Shown here: positions 54,832 to 62,263 of the stretch, in pieces
Layout of the letters: the number at the start of each line of letters is the position of its first letter
How positions within the stretch are numbered: the first letter of the stretch is position 1
Assembly: GCF_001570725.1 (NCBI RefSeq)
Contig: NZ_BCNV01000001.1
Span: 372,001 to 436,000 of the forward strand
Length of the DNA stretch: 64,000 nt
Reading direction: 5' to 3'
DNA from: Paenibacillus amylolyticus
GTDB taxonomy: Bacteria > Bacillota > Bacilli > Paenibacillales > Paenibacillaceae
Translations under genes and position numbers: made by a program
The notes under the pieces: model-generated
Database searches by the model: none
Told to the model about the DNA's origin: nothing
What the model saw: only the letters and a program-made list of their open reading frames with translations

Positions 54832-55947
54832 ATGAATGAACATGCTACTACCAATGAGACGATTACCATAACAAAAGGTTCCGCTGAATTACTGCACATC
54901 TACATCCCGTATAACCCTGCATATATTGAGCGCATTCGTCGGATTAAGGGCAGAAGGTGGGAATCCAAACCAAAAGTGTGGATAATCCCTTACACCACAG
55001 CTGCTATACAGGAGTTCATGAATCAATTTGATCCAGTTGATGTCCAGATTGCCCCGGAGTTGTGGGTGGAAAGCGAGGAATTACAGCATTGGAAAACTAG
55101 CAAGGGAAGTGATGCATGGAGTAAAGAGTCACTACAGAAGGCATTAACATTACGAGGATACAGCCGTAAAACAATTAAAGCGTATTGTAATCAGGTCGAA
55201 CGTTTTCTCAGTAGCCTTGCGCTTAAAGATACCGATGTGACTAGTTCCAAAGTTCAGACGTATTGTTTAGGTTTGCTAGAGCAAGGGATCTCCCATTCAA
55301 GTGTGAATCAGACGATCAGCGCAATTCGCTTCTATTGCAAACATGTACTCCATCATCCTACAGATATCCAGTATATTCGTCCCAAAAAGCAGATAAAATT
55401 ACCTAAAGTCATGTCAGAAAAAGAAGTTGCTCAACTGCTCAAATCTGTTACCAATCTAAAGCATAAGACGATTCTGTTTCTCACGTATTCTTCTGGTCTT
55501 CGTGTTGGCGAAGTCGTTCGTCTTCAATGCAGCGATCTGGATATTGAGCGTCAGACACTTATTGTACGGCAGGGAAAAGGTCAGAAGGATCGGAGAACTC
55601 TTCTCTCTAACCTAGCTTGGGAAATTGTGCAGGAATACATTACGGAGTATAGACCCAATCGTTGGTTATTTCCGGGACAATCTTCGGATCGGCATCTTAC
55701 CGAGCGCAGCGTACAGAAGGTTTTTGAAGAAGCTAGACAACGCGCATGTATTGTAAAAAAGGTTAGTATTCATGCCTTAAGGCACTCCTTCGCTACGCAT
55801 TTACTGGAAAACGGAACAGACTTGCGCTATATTCAGGAGCTACTTGGTCATACGAGTGCACGAACAACTCAGCGATATACGCATGTGAGTATGAAAAATA
55901 TTCAACGTATTCAGAGCCCGCTGGATCGTTTGGATCTGGGAGAGTGA
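54832..55947 (+). CDS. Tyrosine recombinase adjoining the cassette array (integron-integrase candidate)
   Basis: The 371-residue recombinase has a full catalytic set: Arg224 (SGLRVGEVVRL), Lys249 or Lys252 (RQGKGQKDRR), His314 and Arg317 (IHALRHSFATHLL), His340 (LLGHTS) and nucleophile Tyr349 (TTQRYTHV). Residues about 98-185 form a SAM-like core-binding domain. The first 75 residues form an extra module with GRRWESKPKVWIIPYT, a pattern I know from other integron-like or XerA-like recombinases. The IntI-specific insertion expected between the Lys region and HxxR is absent; only RPNRWLFPG is there. It has a poor ribosome binding site and sits right behind a terminator, so expression is probably low. 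Confidence 0.9.
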   Translation: MNEHATTNETITITKGSAELLHIYIPYNPAYIERIRRIKGRRWESKPKVWIIPYTTAAIQEFMNQFDPVDVQIAPELWVESEELQHWKTSKGSDAWSKESLQKALTLRGYSRKTIKAYCNQVERFLSSLALKDTDVTSSKVQTYCLGLLEQGISHSSVNQTISAIRFYCKHVLHHPTDIQYIRPKKQIKLPKVMSEKEVAQLLKSVTNLKHKTILFLTYSSGLRVGEVVRLQCSDLDIERQTLIVRQGKGQKDRRTLLSNLAWEIVQEYITEYRPNRWLFPGQSSDRHLTERSVQKVFEEARQRACIVKKVSIHALRHSFATHLLENGTDLRYIQELLGHTSARTTQRYTHVSMKNIQRIQSPLDRLDLGE

Positions 55948-55983
55948 GTGCTCCTATAAATCTACCTTTTTCACCAAATTTTT

Positions 55984-56078
55984 CTTCGCAAATACCACAG
56001 CATCGGTTATCATAGACGTAGTTCGGATATCAGGCAAGATCTGTGGTATTTACGAAGTGCATAAATTAGATGTTATGT
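55984..56078 (+). other. Candidate primary insertion site (attI-like)
   Basis: Between the recombinase stop and the first cassette gene lie CTTCGCAAATACCACAG (55984-56000) and CTGTGGTATTTACGAAG (56041-56057), an inverted repeat with one mismatch. Directly after it is a core-like pair CATAA (56060-56064) and TTATG (56073-56077) around ATTAGATG. The second arm contains GTTATGT (56072-56078), which serves as the R' box of the first cassette: its complement occurs as the R'' box at 57247. That makes this the array-proximal recombination site by position. Confidence 0.65.
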
Positions 56079-56116
56079 GAAATCCCCTGAATATTAAAAA
56101 GGAGAATCAATAAATT

Positions 56117-57238
56117 ATGATTAGGGTTTATTGTGATATTAAAGAATCGACAAAAGCTGAGATTAATAAGACAATAAATGATTATTTAGATTTATATATG
56201 GATTTCTATAGAACTCTTGGTCCAGAGGAGTTTTCTTCATTTTTTCCACAGTTTCTATGGGTAGAAAATGAAGAACTTTGCATAAAGACTATGATTGAAT
56301 TAGATCTTTGGACCTCTGATAATTATTTACACACTCTTAAACCGATTCATGAATTTGCTTTGTATATATTGTTATGTTATTCAAAAGATAGAATTGAAGA
56401 AATGGGAAGAGAAAAAAGTACAACAGATTTAGATCATGAAGTAGAACAAACAGATGACGAGTATATATTATCTGACTTAGATAATATGGATTTTTATCTT
56501 GAAATATTATTTCAAGATTATGATTTTTTGCGTGTTTCTGAGTATGTAAAATATTTTATACAGAATCCATTTGATTTCCAAGGTACATTTAATGTGGATC
56601 TTACTGAATATGAAGATTTAATGCCAAATGATATAAGAAAAGAATTTAATGATCTTAAGCAATCAATTTATCCAACGGAAATTATAAAACAACACAGTAA
56701 TGGAATAATAAGAGATATGAATATGAAAGAATTTTTCTTACATATTGAGAAAATCATAGATTACTTTAGTCATTCTTTGACTTTAAGAGGCACTCACAAA
56801 TTATTATGGAATGAGAATGGCCTTCCAAAGAAGGAAACAAGTGCTCAACAATTATTAGAAAGTATAAGTAGGCTATATTGTGAGAGTAATAATATAGATA
56901 TTACACCTGAGGCTGAAACAGGTAGAGGACCTGTTGATTTTAAGTTCTCATATGGGAATAATTTAAAGACAATTGTAGAAATAAAGAGAGGTTCTAATAA
57001 GCTAGAACACGGAATTGAAAAACAAACAGTTCAATATATGTTGTCGGAGAAAGTTGAAACTGCATATTTTATCATAATTATCTTATTTGAAAACGAATTT
57101 AGGAAAGTTGATAGAATATTTGAGTTAGCAAAAAGTATAGAGGTAAGATATAACTTAATAATCAGGCCGATAATTATTGATGCTAGAGCCTCAAAGTTAT
57201 CAGCATCAAAGATTCAGAATGTTGAATCAGTGAAGTAG
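56117..57238 (+). CDS. Cassette 1: PD-(D/E)XK-like nuclease domain protein
   Basis: The 373-residue protein is acidic and mostly helical in its first 230 residues, where I recognise nothing. The C-terminal part has AETGRGPVDFKFSYG (about 266-280) followed by TIVEIKRG (Glu288-x-Lys290), the D...ExK pattern of PD-(D/E)XK nucleases. Similar C-terminal domains occur in restriction-like and defence proteins. AAAAGGAG lies 12 nt before the ATG. The gene is strongly AT-rich, unlike the recombinase upstream, and it is the only gene of its cassette. Confidence 0.75.
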   Translation: MIRVYCDIKESTKAEINKTINDYLDLYMDFYRTLGPEEFSSFFPQFLWVENEELCIKTMIELDLWTSDNYLHTLKPIHEFALYILLCYSKDRIEEMGREKSTTDLDHEVEQTDDEYILSDLDNMDFYLEILFQDYDFLRVSEYVKYFIQNPFDFQGTFNVDLTEYEDLMPNDIRKEFNDLKQSIYPTEIIKQHSNGIIRDMNMKEFFLHIEKIIDYFSHSLTLRGTHKLLWNENGLPKKETSAQQLLESISRLYCESNNIDITPEAETGRGPVDFKFSYGNNLKTIVEIKRGSNKLEHGIEKQTVQYMLSEKVETAYFIIIILFENEFRKVDRIFELAKSIEVRYNLIIRPIIIDARASKLSASKIQNVESVK

Positions 57239-57246
57239 GGGGAATC

Positions 57247-57342
57247 ACATAACATAATATTCACGCTGCGGGCATACGCCCTTGATTTGGCATTCGCCGG
57301 ATACCCGACATATGTCGGGTCGTGAATACAGGAACGTTAGAC
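57247..57342 (+). repeat. attC-like site A (end of cassette 1)
   Basis: R'' ACATAAC and R' GTTAGAC bound the site, and L boxes TATTCACG and CGTGAATA lie inside. The spacer between R and L is 4 nt on one side and 7 nt on the other. Internal hairpins are GGGC-ATAC-GCCC, GGC-ATTC-GCC and CCCGAC-ATAT-GTCGGG. R'' with its flank (CACATAAC) complements the R' of the first insertion site (GTTATGTG). Confidence 0.88.
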
Positions 57343-57364
57343 GACATAACAAGTGAGGAAACCT

Positions 57365-58138
57365 ATGGGAAGAAAAGCGGTCAATGGAGTATGCCATATA
57401 TGTGGCATAGATGGGCCATTAACGTTTGAGCATGTTCCACCAAGAGGAGCATTCAACGATAAGCCCGTTATTAAAGCAATCTTCGAAAATCTCATGACTA
57501 AAGGGCCGGATGAAGAGATTAAGGGGGCAATTCAGCAAAAAGGCGCTGGAGCATATACGTTGTGTGCGAGCTGTAATAATGACACAGGAGCTTGGTACGG
57601 AAATGCTTTTATTGATTGGACTTATCAATCTTTGATTTTACATGATAAATCGGACGGAAAAGGAGCAACTTATTATCCATTTCATATATTTCCGAGTAGA
57701 GTTCTTAAACAGATTATAACTATGTTTTTTTCAGCTAATGGCGAAGGATTCGCTAAAGGGAATCCTGACTTAGTAAGATTTGTTATGAATTCTGAGAATA
57801 AATATTTAGAACCTAAGATTAGAATTTTTGCTTATTTGATGACAGGATCAAGAATGAGGCAAACAGGAATAACAGGACTGGGTTCTCTTAACGGAAAATT
57901 TACAATAATGAGTGAGATCGCTTTTCCACCTGTTGGTTACGTTATGACATTAGATTCTGATCCACCTGATCCAAGATTAGTAGAGATAACTCATTTTTCA
58001 AGATATGGATATAATGAATTTGAAACTATTTTCTTACGATTCTCTAAATTGCCAGTACATCTATACTTACCAGGTGATTATCGAAGTAAGGATGAAATAA
58101 TGAGAGCGTATGAGGAAAACACTCAAAATAGAGATTAG
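57365..58138 (+). CDS. Cassette 2: HNH/zinc-ribbon-like protein
   Basis: The 257-residue protein begins with CHICG (about 10-14), FEHVPPRGAFN, and then CASCNNDTGAWYG (about 60-72). The C-x2-C ... EHVPP ... C-x2-C layout is that of HNH endonucleases with a structural zinc site, as in proteins from restriction and anti-phage loci. The remainder (residues 80-257) is not recognised. The ATG at 57365 has GAGGAA close upstream; a GTG 12 nt earlier lies on that site. Cassette-borne and AT-rich. Confidence 0.75.
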   Translation: MGRKAVNGVCHICGIDGPLTFEHVPPRGAFNDKPVIKAIFENLMTKGPDEEIKGAIQQKGAGAYTLCASCNNDTGAWYGNAFIDWTYQSLILHDKSDGKGATYYPFHIFPSRVLKQIITMFFSANGEGFAKGNPDLVRFVMNSENKYLEPKIRIFAYLMTGSRMRQTGITGLGSLNGKFTIMSEIAFPPVGYVMTLDSDPPDPRLVEITHFSRYGYNEFETIFLRFSKLPVHLYLPGDYRSKDEIMRAYEENTQNRD

Positions 58139-58157
58139 TCGAGAAGATTGTTACATC

Positions 58158-58253
58158 GTCTAACATAATATTCACGCTGCGGGCATACGCCCTTGGTCCG
58201 ACATTCGTCAGACACCCAGCATACGCTGGGTCGTGAATACAGGAACGTTAGAT
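58158..58253 (+). repeat. attC-like site B (end of cassette 2)
   Basis: R'' GTCTAAC and R' GTTAGAT, L boxes as in site A. Hairpins are GGGC-ATAC-GCCC, GAC-ATTC-GTC and CCCAGC-ATAC-GCTGGG. R'' with its flank (TCGTCTAAC) complements the R' that opens cassette 2 (GTTAGACGA), not its own R'. Confidence 0.88.
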
Positions 58254-58304
58254 GAAATTGATAAAGCATGTTTTCAATAAGTTTATGTAAAAGGGGAGCT
58301 ATTC

Positions 58305-59375
58305 TTGTTTGTATTTGGAAAAAGAGAGATTCAGTTAATCGAGTATGATTGTTCATCAGTAAGAACAAAGGGAGCTAGGCTTAAGCAAATTGGCAATAAT
58401 GGTAAACTTACTATTTCATCGATTCGTCTTTCTGTCGCAATGGCGAGGACTATAATGTCAAAAAATCCGACACAATTAGATTTGAATTTTTATTTTTTAA
58501 GTTCATTCTTTAATATTCAAAGTATGATTGATTCTAGAAAGAAAAATTTGAGACTTTCCATTAATACGCGTCATAAACTTAGAGATTTTTCTTTAACAGG
58601 ACGTATAGGAGAGTTAGCCCAAGCAGTTAATTTTATATTTGCGCAGGATGTACTTAAGTCTCCTATAGTGGTCGATTTTGAAGGGTATATTTCTAGTTTT
58701 AACAACATAAGTAATTATACTGGAGAAGCACCGGATTTTATAATAAGTAAAATAGGAAACAGTACTATTTCTATTTTAGAATCTAAGGGATCTCACCCAA
58801 ATTCTCCAAATAAAAACTTGAAGACCACTTTACGAGAAGGATTAGAACAATGTGAAAATGCCAAAAATTTTATAATAAACAACAATATAGCTATTAATAT
58901 TAATCAGACGTTTGCTGCAGGTGCTTGGTTTGCTGATGTTCAAAGCCCTTGGGATACAACTATTGGTTATTCCGATCCCATTGAATACAGGGAAGAGGTT
59001 AAATTTGATGATCTTGCATTGATGAGATATCATTATGCATCTTGGTTTTCAATAATAGGGTTGTTTAATTATTCATTACAATTGATTTCAAATGAACCAT
59101 TGTTTTTTGAAAGACCTACAGAAGTATACGAGTACGAAAACGAGAGATTTTATTTGTTTGATTCTAATTGGAGTCCTTATATGTATAATGAAATTTCTTT
59201 ATTTTCACATTTTGGTTTTTATAGATTTGTTAAGTTCGGCATAGCTGAAAAAGTGTGGAATATATTAACTGGAAATGAATTGAACCTTAAAAATAGTGAC
59301 ATTCAATTTGTATCATTATCAGAAGAAGGAATTGAAATTTTTTCTGACGGTACTTTGGTTTTGTATGACATCTAA
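58305..59375 (+). CDS. Cassette 3: probable PD-(D/E)XK-type protein
   Basis: The 356-residue protein has RIGELAQAVNF (Glu near 103), EAPDFIISK (Pro143-Asp144) and ISILESKGS (Glu159-x-Lys161), a plausible PD-(D/E)XK nuclease core. The C-terminal half is aromatic-rich and not recognised. The start is TTG at 58305, 6 nt after AAGGGGAG. No ATG fits. It shares no obvious similarity with the cassette 1 protein beyond the nuclease-like pattern. Strongly AT-rich. Confidence 0.7.
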   Translation: MFVFGKREIQLIEYDCSSVRTKGARLKQIGNNGKLTISSIRLSVAMARTIMSKNPTQLDLNFYFLSSFFNIQSMIDSRKKNLRLSINTRHKLRDFSLTGRIGELAQAVNFIFAQDVLKSPIVVDFEGYISSFNNISNYTGEAPDFIISKIGNSTISILESKGSHPNSPNKNLKTTLREGLEQCENAKNFIINNNIAININQTFAAGAWFADVQSPWDTTIGYSDPIEYREEVKFDDLALMRYHYASWFSIIGLFNYSLQLISNEPLFFERPTEVYEYENERFYLFDSNWSPYMYNEISLFSHFGFYRFVKFGIAEKVWNILTGNELNLKNSDIQFVSLSEEGIEIFSDGTLVLYDI

Positions 59376-59416
59376 TTCGATTAAAATTATCTAGGCATTA
59401 TAAAAAAATCAACTTC

Positions 59417-59509
59417 ATCTAACATAATATTCACGCTGCAGACATTCGTCCTTGATCTGGCGTTCGCCAGACAACCCCTCCGGGGTTCATGAATACAGGA
59501 ACGTTATAT
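59417..59509 (+). repeat. attC-like site C (end of cassette 3)
   Basis: R'' ATCTAAC and R' GTTATAT. L boxes are TATTCA and TGAATA. Internal hairpins are GAC-ATTC-GTC, CTGGC-GTTC-GCCAG and AACCCC-TC-CGGGGTT. R'' with its flank (TTCATCTAAC) complements the R' opening cassette 3 (GTTAGATGAA). Confidence 0.87.
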
Positions 59510-59545
59510 GCAGTCGGGGCAAATAATTTTTTTGTAGGTGATTTT

Positions 59546-60193
59546 ATGAAAGAACTGATAATATCTTTCTTCCAAGATTACGGTGTTGCTTTACAGACCA
59601 TAAGCTCTATATTTTTACTTGTGGTTACAATTATTTATGTAATTGCAACTTATAAGGTTATACATTCTTCCCATAAATCCTTTTTAAGGCCACTAAAGAT
59701 AAACGATGAGAAGAATGAATTGATTGTTAAAAACTTCGGTCCAGGGGTAGCAATAAATATTAAATTATTTATTAATACCAAAATTTTTAAGAAAATTGAT
59801 CCCAATATAGACCCCACTGGAATAATTTTTGAAATATTCAAAGATAGATACAAACTAATAGAATGTGAAACATTTGAACTGGAACCTGGCCAAAACATAA
59901 ACTTTATATATGACAAAGAAGTTATAAGATTTGATAAACTTTTGTTGTACTGGGAAACCATAACCGGAGAACGAATGTTAATAAGATACAATATAAATTT
60001 ATCTCCTGATGGTCGAATTGATATAGTTCGATACAAGAAACTAAGATTAAAGAGTTTAAAAAATACATTATTAACGCCATTGCACTTTATTTCTTTTATC
60101 CTTGTTGGAGGCATGATGCGACCAACATTTGAGGAATATTTAGAAGAAGAAAGAAAAAAGAAAGAAAAGAAAAACAAAAAATGGTTGATTTGA
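59546..60193 (+). CDS. Cassette 4: membrane-anchored protein of unknown function
   Basis: The 215-residue protein has one clear membrane helix near the N-terminus (about 15-37, IFLLVVTIIYVIATY), a beta-rich middle (NFGPGVAINIKLFINT), a second weak hydrophobic stretch (LLTPLHFISFILVGGMM) and a highly basic end (EERKKKEKKNKKWLI). I recognise no family. The longer open frame starts inside attC site C, so the ATG at 59546, with AGGTG upstream, is chosen. Membrane proteins of this size are common integron cargo. Confidence 0.65.
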   Translation: MKELIISFFQDYGVALQTISSIFLLVVTIIYVIATYKVIHSSHKSFLRPLKINDEKNELIVKNFGPGVAINIKLFINTKIFKKIDPNIDPTGIIFEIFKDRYKLIECETFELEPGQNINFIYDKEVIRFDKLLLYWETITGERMLIRYNINLSPDGRIDIVRYKKLRLKSLKNTLLTPLHFISFILVGGMMRPTFEEYLEEERKKKEKKNKKWLI

Positions 60194-60217
60194 TTATTCG
60201 ATGATGGCCCCGAAACC

Positions 60218-60330
60218 ATATAACAACTTATTCAAGCGACGGTCTTTGACGCCCTTGGATTGCAGAGGTAGTTCTAGGAAGTGAAAAGCAGACAAGCCCT
60301 TTGGGGTTCATGAATACAGGAACGTTATGT
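60218..60330 (+). repeat. attC-like site D (end of cassette 4), divergent left half
   Basis: R'' ATATAAC and R' GTTATGT. The left half reads TAACAACTTATTCAAGCG rather than TAACATAATATTCACG, closer to attC sites of proteobacterial integrons. The right half keeps the invariant TGAATACAGGAACGTTA. R'' complements the R' opening cassette 4 over 8 bp (GTTATATG). Confidence 0.8.
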
Positions 60331-60377
60331 GAAATTCTCCAAAAACTAATAACTCAAATTCAGAGAGGTGCTAATTA

Positions 60378-61706
60378 ATGAAATCAAATGAAAAATATGC
60401 TCCATATGAAGTAATAAACAAAAATTTCGGTGTTGGAGGAAATGCTAGGGTTTTCCTAGTTAAAGACGAAAGCGGAAAAGAATATGCATTGAAAAGTATA
60501 ATAATAAATTCAAAACAAGATGCAAAGAAAGTAAAACGGTTTTTAAATGAAATTAAGATTGTAGAAGAATTTCAGGATAATATACAGGGAATAATTCCCA
60601 TAAGATATAAATTTATTCCTGAGAGTATGCAAGATGGATTTGAATACACAGACGACTTTAAAGGAGTTGAAATATGGTATGTGATGGAAATAGCTGAACC
60701 GATATCAAATAAACTAAACGGATGTAATGACTTAAAAGAAATTATTGATTGTTTTATTTCTTTAGCCGAAACATTAAAAGAATTACATAAACATGAAATT
60801 GTACACAGAGATATTAAACCTAGTAACATCTATTATTATAAAAATACATGGGCATTTGGTGACTTTGGTTTAGTTGCATATCCTGAATTTGAAAACGATG
60901 ATTTAACAGGAAAAGATGAAAGGGTTGGAAATCATGCTACAATTGCACCGGAAATGAGACGTGCTGGAGAAGTAAAAGATGCTAGACCAGCAGATGTTTG
61001 GTCTTTAGCAAAAACATTATGGATGTTAATCACTAAGAACTCAACCCTTTGTTTTGAAGGTACTTATAATCGTGCGGATATAGAAATTTCTGTGGCTAAA
61101 TATTGGAAAGAATGGCCAATAAATCTTCTTCATGATATTCTCGAAAAAGCTACTTCATATGAACAAAAAAACAGAATAAACATAACGGAATTTTTAAATC
61201 TACTTAAAGAATACAAGAAGTTATTAGTGGAGAAAATGCGGGTTTTGAGTTACAAAGAATTGAAGGAAAAAGAAAAGGAATCTGAGGAAGGCAGATATTT
61301 TCATAACTCTGCTAACAGTATTGTAGATACACACGAACTAATTGATTATCACTACTCGCTGGTGTGTCAGCAAGAACATTTCATTAACAATGGTCAAGAA
61401 GAAGAGACACAAATTTTAAAATATATAAAGAAAAAAATGGAATTGTATTGCGAGAAAAAGTATTTTATTTCTCCAATACTTAAACACTTTAGAAATGAAA
61501 ATCTGCCTGCAATAAGAATTTTCGTCGAATATACAGGAACAATGTCTAAATTTGTTACCGCACTTGTTTGTGTAGATAAAAAGGTTTCTAGCTTCAATAC
61601 GCCTCCTCAATTGAACAATTATTATAATAAAGATGGATCGTTGGATTATATTGTAATAGATGAATTTATAAGAATAATAGATTCAAATTCAATGAATTCT
61701 GTTTGA
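60378..61706 (+). CDS. Cassette 5: Ser/Thr protein kinase
   Basis: The 442-residue protein is a Hanks-type kinase. It has a glycine loop FGVGGNARVFLV (17-28), ATP-anchoring Lys39 in YALKSI, Glu58, the catalytic loop VHRDIKPSN (Asp145, Lys147, Asn150), DFG at 162-164 and the IAPE-type motif at 189-192. The kinase domain ends near 285. The remaining 155 residues have no membrane helix and are not recognised, so it is a soluble kinase unlike PrkC. AGAGAGG precedes the ATG. Kinases of this sort occur in abortive-infection systems; the role here is inference. Confidence 0.88.
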   Translation: MKSNEKYAPYEVINKNFGVGGNARVFLVKDESGKEYALKSIIINSKQDAKKVKRFLNEIKIVEEFQDNIQGIIPIRYKFIPESMQDGFEYTDDFKGVEIWYVMEIAEPISNKLNGCNDLKEIIDCFISLAETLKELHKHEIVHRDIKPSNIYYYKNTWAFGDFGLVAYPEFENDDLTGKDERVGNHATIAPEMRRAGEVKDARPADVWSLAKTLWMLITKNSTLCFEGTYNRADIEISVAKYWKEWPINLLHDILEKATSYEQKNRINITEFLNLLKEYKKLLVEKMRVLSYKELKEKEKESEEGRYFHNSANSIVDTHELIDYHYSLVCQQEHFINNGQEEETQILKYIKKKMELYCEKKYFISPILKHFRNENLPAIRIFVEYTGTMSKFVTALVCVDKKVSSFNTPPQLNNYYNKDGSLDYIVIDEFIRIIDSNSMNSV

Positions 61707-61707
61707 G

Positions 61708-61854
61708 TTGAGTAAATCCTCGTTATACAGTAAATGTAATAAAAGGATTACTAATGAAAAATCAAGAGATCAAGCTGCTGAAGGTATGCTATCTGAATTG
61801 AGAAGCTTTAGAGACTCAGGTTATACAGAAATGAAAGTAATAATTAAATTATAA
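61708..61854 (+). CDS. Small open frame directly after the kinase gene (possible)
   Basis: A 48-codon frame starts with TTG one base after the kinase stop and ends at 61854 (...SRDQAAEGMLSELRSFRDSG...). It has no separate ribosome binding site. It could be translated by coupling, or be the remnant of a once longer gene. Confidence 0.3.
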   Translation: MSKSSLYSKCNKRITNEKSRDQAAEGMLSELRSFRDSGYTEMKVIIKL

Positions 61855-62125
61855 AATGTTGTCTTCGGCGTGTACGCAAACTATGAAGCGACTTTCCACA
61901 AGAATAGATAAGTCGGAGCTTTTGACTAACGTTCATTACTCAGCTTCAAATTCTATTTTGTTTGAAGCGGCCAATGAGTCTGCGTACATACCATAGTGGT
62001 TAAATACGTTTGAATCGAACCCTTTACGTTTTAGGAATAGTCTGCCGCGTCAACACTTATATCAAGTACAATAAAAATAGTTTTAATAATTAATGCAACG
62101 ATTTGGTTCATAAGAAGATAACTTC
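61855..62125. other. Gene-free tail of cassette 5
   Basis: About 270 nt with no gene. It contains a stem ACTCA-GCTTCAAA with TTTGAAGC and TGAGT (about 61937-61979). This could be a degraded, unrelated recombination site or a terminator without T-run. Confidence 0.4.
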
Positions 62126-62203
62126 ACATAACATAATATTCACGCTGCGGGCATTCGCCGGACACTCAGCATGCGCTGAGTCGTGAATAGAGGAACGTTA
62201 TAC
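62126..62203 (+). repeat. attC-like site E (end of cassette 5), short form
   Basis: R'' ACATAAC and R' GTTATAC, L boxes TATTCACG and CGTGAATA. It has only two internal hairpins, GGC-ATTC-GCC and CTCAGC-ATGC-GCTGAG, so it is 78 bp long. R'' with its flank (TTCACATAAC) complements the R' opening cassette 5 (GTTATGTGAA). Confidence 0.87.
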
Positions 62204-62213
62204 GACAGAATCA

Positions 62214-62263
62214 AAAACTCTAGCATTTAGAGGATCATATGATCCTCTAAATGCTAGAGTTTT
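62214..62263. terminator. Perfect 50 bp palindrome, bidirectional terminator
   Basis: Each 25 nt half is the exact complement of the other, centred on CAT|ATG at 62238/62239, with AAAA and TTTT ends. It contains the stop codon of the minus-strand gene of cassette 6 and lies 11 nt inside the cassette, so it can insulate the cassette from neighbours in both directions. Confidence 0.85.

Noticed and set aside
59489..59545. Earlier start of the cassette 4 gene inside attC site C
   Set aside because: The upstream ATG lies in the conserved TGAATACAGG part of every site and has no ribosome binding site.
59650..60219. 189-codon open frame on the minus strand
   Set aside because: It is the antisense of the cassette 4 gene, with low-complexity composition and no ribosome binding site.
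61937..61979. A further attC site inside cassette 5
   Set aside because: There is a stem, but no R' box (GTTAKRY) and none of the invariant TGAATACAGGAACG half, so it is kept only as a weak observation.
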